Positions 61,091 to 64,000 of a stretch of DNA of 64,000 nucleotides are shown here, in pieces. The notes below the pieces were generated by a model. That model was not told where the DNA came from and ran no database searches. It saw only the letters and a program-made list of their open reading frames with translations. The stretch is from assembly GCF_900101605.1 (NCBI RefSeq), contig NZ_FMUR01000016.1, positions 29,754-93,753 on the forward strand. The letters run 5' to 3'. This DNA comes from Butyrivibrio hungatei. Its GTDB lineage: Bacteria > Bacillota > Clostridia > Lachnospirales > Lachnospiraceae. The translations under genes were made by a program, and so were the position numbers. Every line of letters begins with the position of its first letter. Positions within the stretch are counted from its first letter, which is position 1.

Positions 61091-61624
61091 TTACAGTTCT
61101 TCGGTGCTCATGTAGGAGTTGCTGTAGTGGTAATCTCCGGTTACATCTTCATTGAACCATGAAGCAGGGTGGTAAGCTTTCGCGGCTTCTTCACTCGGAA
61201 ATTCCACTTCGGCAAGTTGGCGACCGTCGAATGGAGATTTGAAGACATCAAGCTCAATCTTTATGTCACCGTTTCCAAGAGCTGATTTGAACTGCGGATT
61301 TTTCAATAAATACTCGCTGTCGAATGCGTCTTCATTAAGAGGAAGCAGATAGCGGGTTTTCTTTATGAGGTTGCCGTCACATTTTTTTACAAGATGAGCG
61401 TAGCTCTCTGCATCAAGAGGCATGTTGTATTCTACCTTTCCGATACCACCTTCCTCTGCGGGAGCGGAGCCCTTGTATGTCATATAGTAGTGGTCATCTT
61501 CGCGTCTTACACGGACAGCGGGACTTGTGTTGAGATAACCCTGTTCAATGATGTGGCAGGGATATGTATCAAGATCAAGAGGAAACTCTTTTACGGTAAA
61601 TTTCTTTTCTATTTCAATTCCCAT
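61091..61624 (-). CDS. CYTH domain protein
   Basis: 177 aa triphosphate tunnel metalloenzyme fold. It begins MGIEIEKKFTV with the ExExK motif, and contains RVRREDDHYYMTYKG, RYLLPL and KIELDVFKSPFDGRQLAEVE, alternating charged strands lining the tunnel. Relatives hydrolyse inorganic triphosphate or make cAMP; triphosphatase is the usual guess for this size. The frame is open nine codons upstream, but the family start and an AAAGG site favour this ATG. Confidence 0.9.
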   Translation of the reverse strand: MGIEIEKKFTVKEFPLDLDTYPCHIIEQGYLNTSPAVRVRREDDHYYMTYKGSAPAEEGGIGKVEYNMPLDAESYAHLVKKCDGNLIKKTRYLLPLNEDAFDSEYLLKNPQFKSALGNGDIKIELDVFKSPFDGRQLAEVEFPSEEAAKAYHPASWFNEDVTGDYHYSNSYMSTEEL

Positions 61625-61773
61625 GGTGTATGTACCTTTCTTAAACGGCATGATATTTCATAGATGTTGCCGTTACTCATATATCATATTATCAAATTGT
61701 AGGGTTGTGTGCGCATAGAAATGATATAATGATTCATAGAATTTCGTGGCGCTAGAATGAATGGAGGATGATT

Positions 61774-62325
61774 ATGGCAAAGACAGCGATTTTTTTAGCT
61801 AATGGTTTTGAGGAAATAGAAGGACTTACCGTAGTAGATATATTAAGAAGGGCGAAGATTGACATCACAACTGTGTCAATAACAGGTTCTAAGGCTGTTG
61901 AGGGATCTCACGGAATTAAACTTGAGGCTGACGATACAATAGAGAGCTTTAACTTTGACGGAGTTGATATGCTCATTCTTCCCGGAGGAATGCCCGGAAC
62001 AAAGAATCTTGATGCGTGTGCACCTCTAAAAGCAAAGATAGAAGAGTTTAATAACGCAGGCAAGATGCTTGCTGCAATCTGCGCAGCTCCCACCGTATAC
62101 GGCAAGATGGGATTGTTAAAGGGCAAAAAAGCCTGCTGTTATCCCGGATGCGATGGCGACCTTATCGGAGCCGACGTAACTACCGAAGCAGTGACAAAGG
62201 ACGGAAATTTCATCACATCACGCGGTATGGGTACAGCGATACCTTTTGCGCTTGCTATTCTTGAGCACTTTAACGGAAAAGAAGCGGCAGATCAGATGGC
62301 AAAGGCGATTGTATATAAAGCGTGA
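61774..62325 (+). CDS. DJ-1/PfpI family protein (YajL/ThiJ type)
   Basis: 183 aa. The nucleophile-elbow Cys is in AAICAAPTVYGKMGLL (about residue 100); the supporting Glu is in NGFEEIEGLTVVDILRRA near the N-terminus; LILPGGMPGTKNL is the oxyanion loop. Members act as glyoxalase III, deglycase or redox chaperone; which applies is not decidable. TGGAGG lies 6 bases before the ATG. It converges on the IS110 gene. Confidence 0.92.
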   Translation: MAKTAIFLANGFEEIEGLTVVDILRRAKIDITTVSITGSKAVEGSHGIKLEADDTIESFNFDGVDMLILPGGMPGTKNLDACAPLKAKIEEFNNAGKMLAAICAAPTVYGKMGLLKGKKACCYPGCDGDLIGADVTTEAVTKDGNFITSRGMGTAIPFALAILEHFNGKEAADQMAKAIVYKA

Positions 62326-62345
62326 CTTTGGGGGCAACAGAAGTT

Positions 62346-62440
62346 GACCTAATTAAGGAAGATAGAACCTTACGCAAAAGATAAGGCAGATATATATAAT
62401 TTTTGCGAATTTGTGCCATATAAACCTGCTAACAAATGTC
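62346..62440. mobile_element. partial (left-half) copy of the inverted-repeat element
   Basis: AGAACCTTACGCAA, GATATATATAAT, TTGCGAATTTGTGCCA and CTGCTAACAAATG line up in order with AGAACCTTGCAA, CATATATATAAT, TTGCGATTTTGTGCCA and GACTAACAAATCG of the element at 22.5 kb. The matching right arm is absent here. It also lies between convergent genes and next to the IS110 unit. Confidence 0.55.
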
Positions 62441-62496
62441 AATAGCGAAACGGCTTATTTTTAAGTGTTTTCAATTTTACCATTTTTAAGCATCAC

Positions 62497-62528
62497 AAAA
62501 AGGCTGGATGAATAATTCCAGCCTTTTT
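62497..62528. terminator. bidirectional terminator between DJ-1 gene and transposase
   Basis: AAAAAGGCTGGA and TCCAGCCTTTTT form a perfect 12-bp stem with an 8-base loop. Confidence 0.88.
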
Positions 62529-62542
62529 ATAGCTGTTGCTAC

Positions 62543-63745
62543 TTATTTGTAGACTGCGGTTACTCTTGCATAATATATACGTAGAAATTTATTTAATCCC
62601 GCTATTTTAGCGTGTTTTTTGCACTTTCCCTCATTTTCTTTCTTGATTATATAATTATATACAGCAGCATCTTTGGGCGCCGGATGACTCTTAAGTCCCC
62701 TCATTACTTCATATCCTACTTTTCGTAAAGTTGATGATCCTCTCTTTGTCATCCTTCGATTTGTGCCCACAAATTGTCCTGACTCGTAAGGCGGTGGATC
62801 TATACCGGCACAAGCAATGAGAGATTTTGCACTATGAAGTTTTCTTACATCTCCTATTTCTGCAATTAGTTTTGGCGCTAGCACATCTCCAACACCACCC
62901 ATTTCTCTAACTGTAGAGTATTCTGGTAAGGACTTAGCAAGAACCTGCATTCGTGCTAATATAGTAGCCAAGGAGCTATCTATAGCCCTTAATACTGATA
63001 CTGCTTCCTGTACTAACATTTTGGTCGATGGGGTACTGGAAGATAGTGTAGGAATGCCACCGGATGCTAATTCATAGACTTCTTCAGCTTTGGATATGCT
63101 CCGGTGATATTTCTTTTCTTTTGCCCAGAGAAGGTACTCATCTTTGAACTTTTCAAGACCCATGGAAGTAATTACATCATAATGCCAGAACTTTTCCACA
63201 AAATCGCTTAACTTGTCCTTGTTGCTTGATTCGTTCCAGCTATTAAACTTTTTCTTGATTCCAGGCATGACATAATCGAGGATATGAGTTAATTCTTGTA
63301 AAGCCTTAACATGGAGTTCCATATAGTACCTATATCTGCGCCCTAGCAGCTTCAGCTCAGCATATACCTCTTCGGCACCTTCATACTTTTGGAGTTTAAA
63401 CCACTTTTCAATTCCATAATTAGCAATCATGACCGAATCAAGTTTGTCAGTTTTTGCACCCCTAAAGTTGTTATCCTTTGCGAATGACTTCATCACAAAA
63501 GGATTTACTACAGATACGAAATAGCCTTTTTCTGTAAGATAAGTCAATACTGGCAAGTGATAGATGCCCGTTGCTTCCATGACTATACGTATTTCACCAT
63601 CTAACTTCTGGAGAATACTATCGAGTCCGTCTAGCCCCTTCTCAACATGTTGCATTTCAAAAGGACTGCACACTATTTCTCCATACGGCTTAAGTATGCA
63701 GACAGTGCTTTTTCCTTTTGATACATCAATTCCAACACTAATCAT
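62543..63745 (-). CDS. IS110 family transposase
   Basis: 400 aa, usual IS110 length. The N-terminal RuvC-like DEDD domain has Asp in SVGIDVSKGKSTVCI, Glu in VMEATGIYHLPVL and the Asp pair in GAKTDKLDSVMIANY. The C-terminal Transposase_20 part has MGGVGDVLAPKLIAEIGDVR and ACAGIDPPPYESGQF with the conserved Ser region near GSSTLRK. The ATG has GGAGGAGG on this strand at good distance. It appears intact. IS110 recombinases are guided by a bridge RNA from a flank of the element; the ~255 bp upstream flank within this window is structured. Element ends could not be fixed. Confidence 0.92.
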   Translation of the reverse strand: MISVGIDVSKGKSTVCILKPYGEIVCSPFEMQHVEKGLDGLDSILQKLDGEIRIVMEATGIYHLPVLTYLTEKGYFVSVVNPFVMKSFAKDNNFRGAKTDKLDSVMIANYGIEKWFKLQKYEGAEEVYAELKLLGRRYRYYMELHVKALQELTHILDYVMPGIKKKFNSWNESSNKDKLSDFVEKFWHYDVITSMGLEKFKDEYLLWAKEKKYHRSISKAEEVYELASGGIPTLSSSTPSTKMLVQEAVSVLRAIDSSLATILARMQVLAKSLPEYSTVREMGGVGDVLAPKLIAEIGDVRKLHSAKSLIACAGIDPPPYESGQFVGTNRRMTKRGSSTLRKVGYEVMRGLKSHPAPKDAAVYNYIIKKENEGKCKKHAKIAGLNKFLRIYYARVTAVYK

Positions 63746-63850
63746 TCTGAACCTCCTCCAACTGTAAATAGTAATTGCTCCAGCCACACTTATTACCATT
63801 CAGTTTAGTTGGTTACGCGGGTGTTTCTCCCTACCTGCTTAAGCGAATGC

Positions 63851-63938
63851 TTATAATAAGGGGTTGGCTAACGGTTTATATGACGGATGCGCTGATCCAA
63901 AAAGAGCCACGTCAGACCAATTACTCCCCTTATTATAA
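63851..63938 (-). ncRNA. candidate IS110 bridge RNA or structured upstream flank
   Basis: TTATAATAAGGGG and CCCCTTATTATAA form a perfect 13-bp closing stem around 62 bases. Inside, TGACG/CGTCA, GGAT/ATCC and either TTGG/CCAA or GGT/ACC can pair, leaving internal loops. The position, upstream of an IS110 transposase, is where IS110-group elements encode their bridge RNA. The right end of the element may lie beyond the window. Loops complementary to target and donor sites were not identified. Confidence 0.45.
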
Positions 63939-64000
63939 AAAAATAAGTGCAGATGTCAGAGTTAATTACTCTCTAACAACTACACTTTTATGGTACTAAA

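Noticed and set aside
61394..61663. Plus-strand frame opposite the CYTH gene
   Set aside because: It is antisense to a gene with clear family motifs and has no recognisable product.

Overview
The window looks like a chromosome segment of an anaerobic, butyrate-forming Lachnospiraceae bacterium, most likely a Butyrivibrio/Pseudobutyrivibrio relative. The evidence is a butyryl-CoA dehydrogenase-EtfB-EtfA block with a thiolase nearby, a cellobiose phosphorylase with its own ABC importer, glutaminyl-tRNA synthetase in a Firmicutes-type genome, a eukaryotic-type HisA, and several small families (DUF6106, YerC, PheB/ACT) common in this group. This assignment rests on protein resemblance only; no search was run. 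Most of the window is ordinary chromosome. Apart from one IS110-family transposase gene at the right end, I see no phage, plasmid or defence island.

Layout. 0-2.3 kb: end of butyryl-CoA dehydrogenase, then etfB and etfA, closed by a strong terminator. 2.4-4.9 kb: CbiM(N)-CbiQ-CbiO cobalt/nickel ECF importer. 5-8.7 kb: an AT-rich unknown gene, thiolase, and an HD-GYP response regulator. 8.7-12.3 kb: tRNA-Arg, a 23S rRNA-type methyltransferase, a degenerate membrane amidase, RdgB and a YfcE-type phosphodiesterase. 12.4-14.2 kb: six tRNA genes followed by nearly 1 kb of structured repeats. 14.2-22 kb: MATE exporter, tRNA-Leu, and two tandem class A PBPs. 22.5-24.6 kb: a large inverted-repeat element, then typA. 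24.7-27.6 kb: lysine riboswitch, dapA, dapB, hisA. 27.7-29.8 kb: cold-shock protein, YerC, and a bactofilin with a degenerate LytM protein. 29.9-37.1 kb: divergent cellobiose phosphorylase and LacI-SBP-permease-permease locus with LacI-type operators. 37.2-42.2 kb: a tandem duplication of a membrane HTH regulator plus a two-domain lipoprotein, one copy truncated and the other with a fossil regulator. 42.2-44.9 kb: UbiA-type prenyltransferase and a GT-C-like membrane protein. 45-48.3 kb: ACT protein, homoserine dehydrogenase, aspartokinase. 48.3-60.5 kb: two membrane proteins, guaB, a GGDEF-EAL protein, glnS, DUF2225, and a TetR-PfkB-MalQ operon. 60.5-64 kb: a second hairpin tandem repeat array, an internally deleted HD hydrolase, CYTH protein, DJ-1 protein, a partial copy of the inverted-repeat element, and an IS110 transposase whose upstream flank could encode a bridge RNA.

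How the genes work together. The left end supplies the last steps and the first condensation of butyrate synthesis. dapA/dapB and hom/ask share the aspartate pathway, and lysine controls dapA through a riboswitch. The cellobiose locus imports and phosphorolyses cellobiose, and malQ points to alpha-glucan use. c-di-GMP turnover is represented by both a GGDEF-EAL protein and an HD-GYP regulator. Cell-wall functions recur: two PBPs, bactofilin, and two proteins that look like peptidoglycan hydrolases without their catalytic residues.

The most unusual material is non-coding. Two unrelated-sequence arrays of ~73-75 bp tandem units share one geometry, each unit carrying a ~35 bp inverted repeat. 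There is also a 154 bp inverted-repeat element with a half copy beside the IS110 gene.
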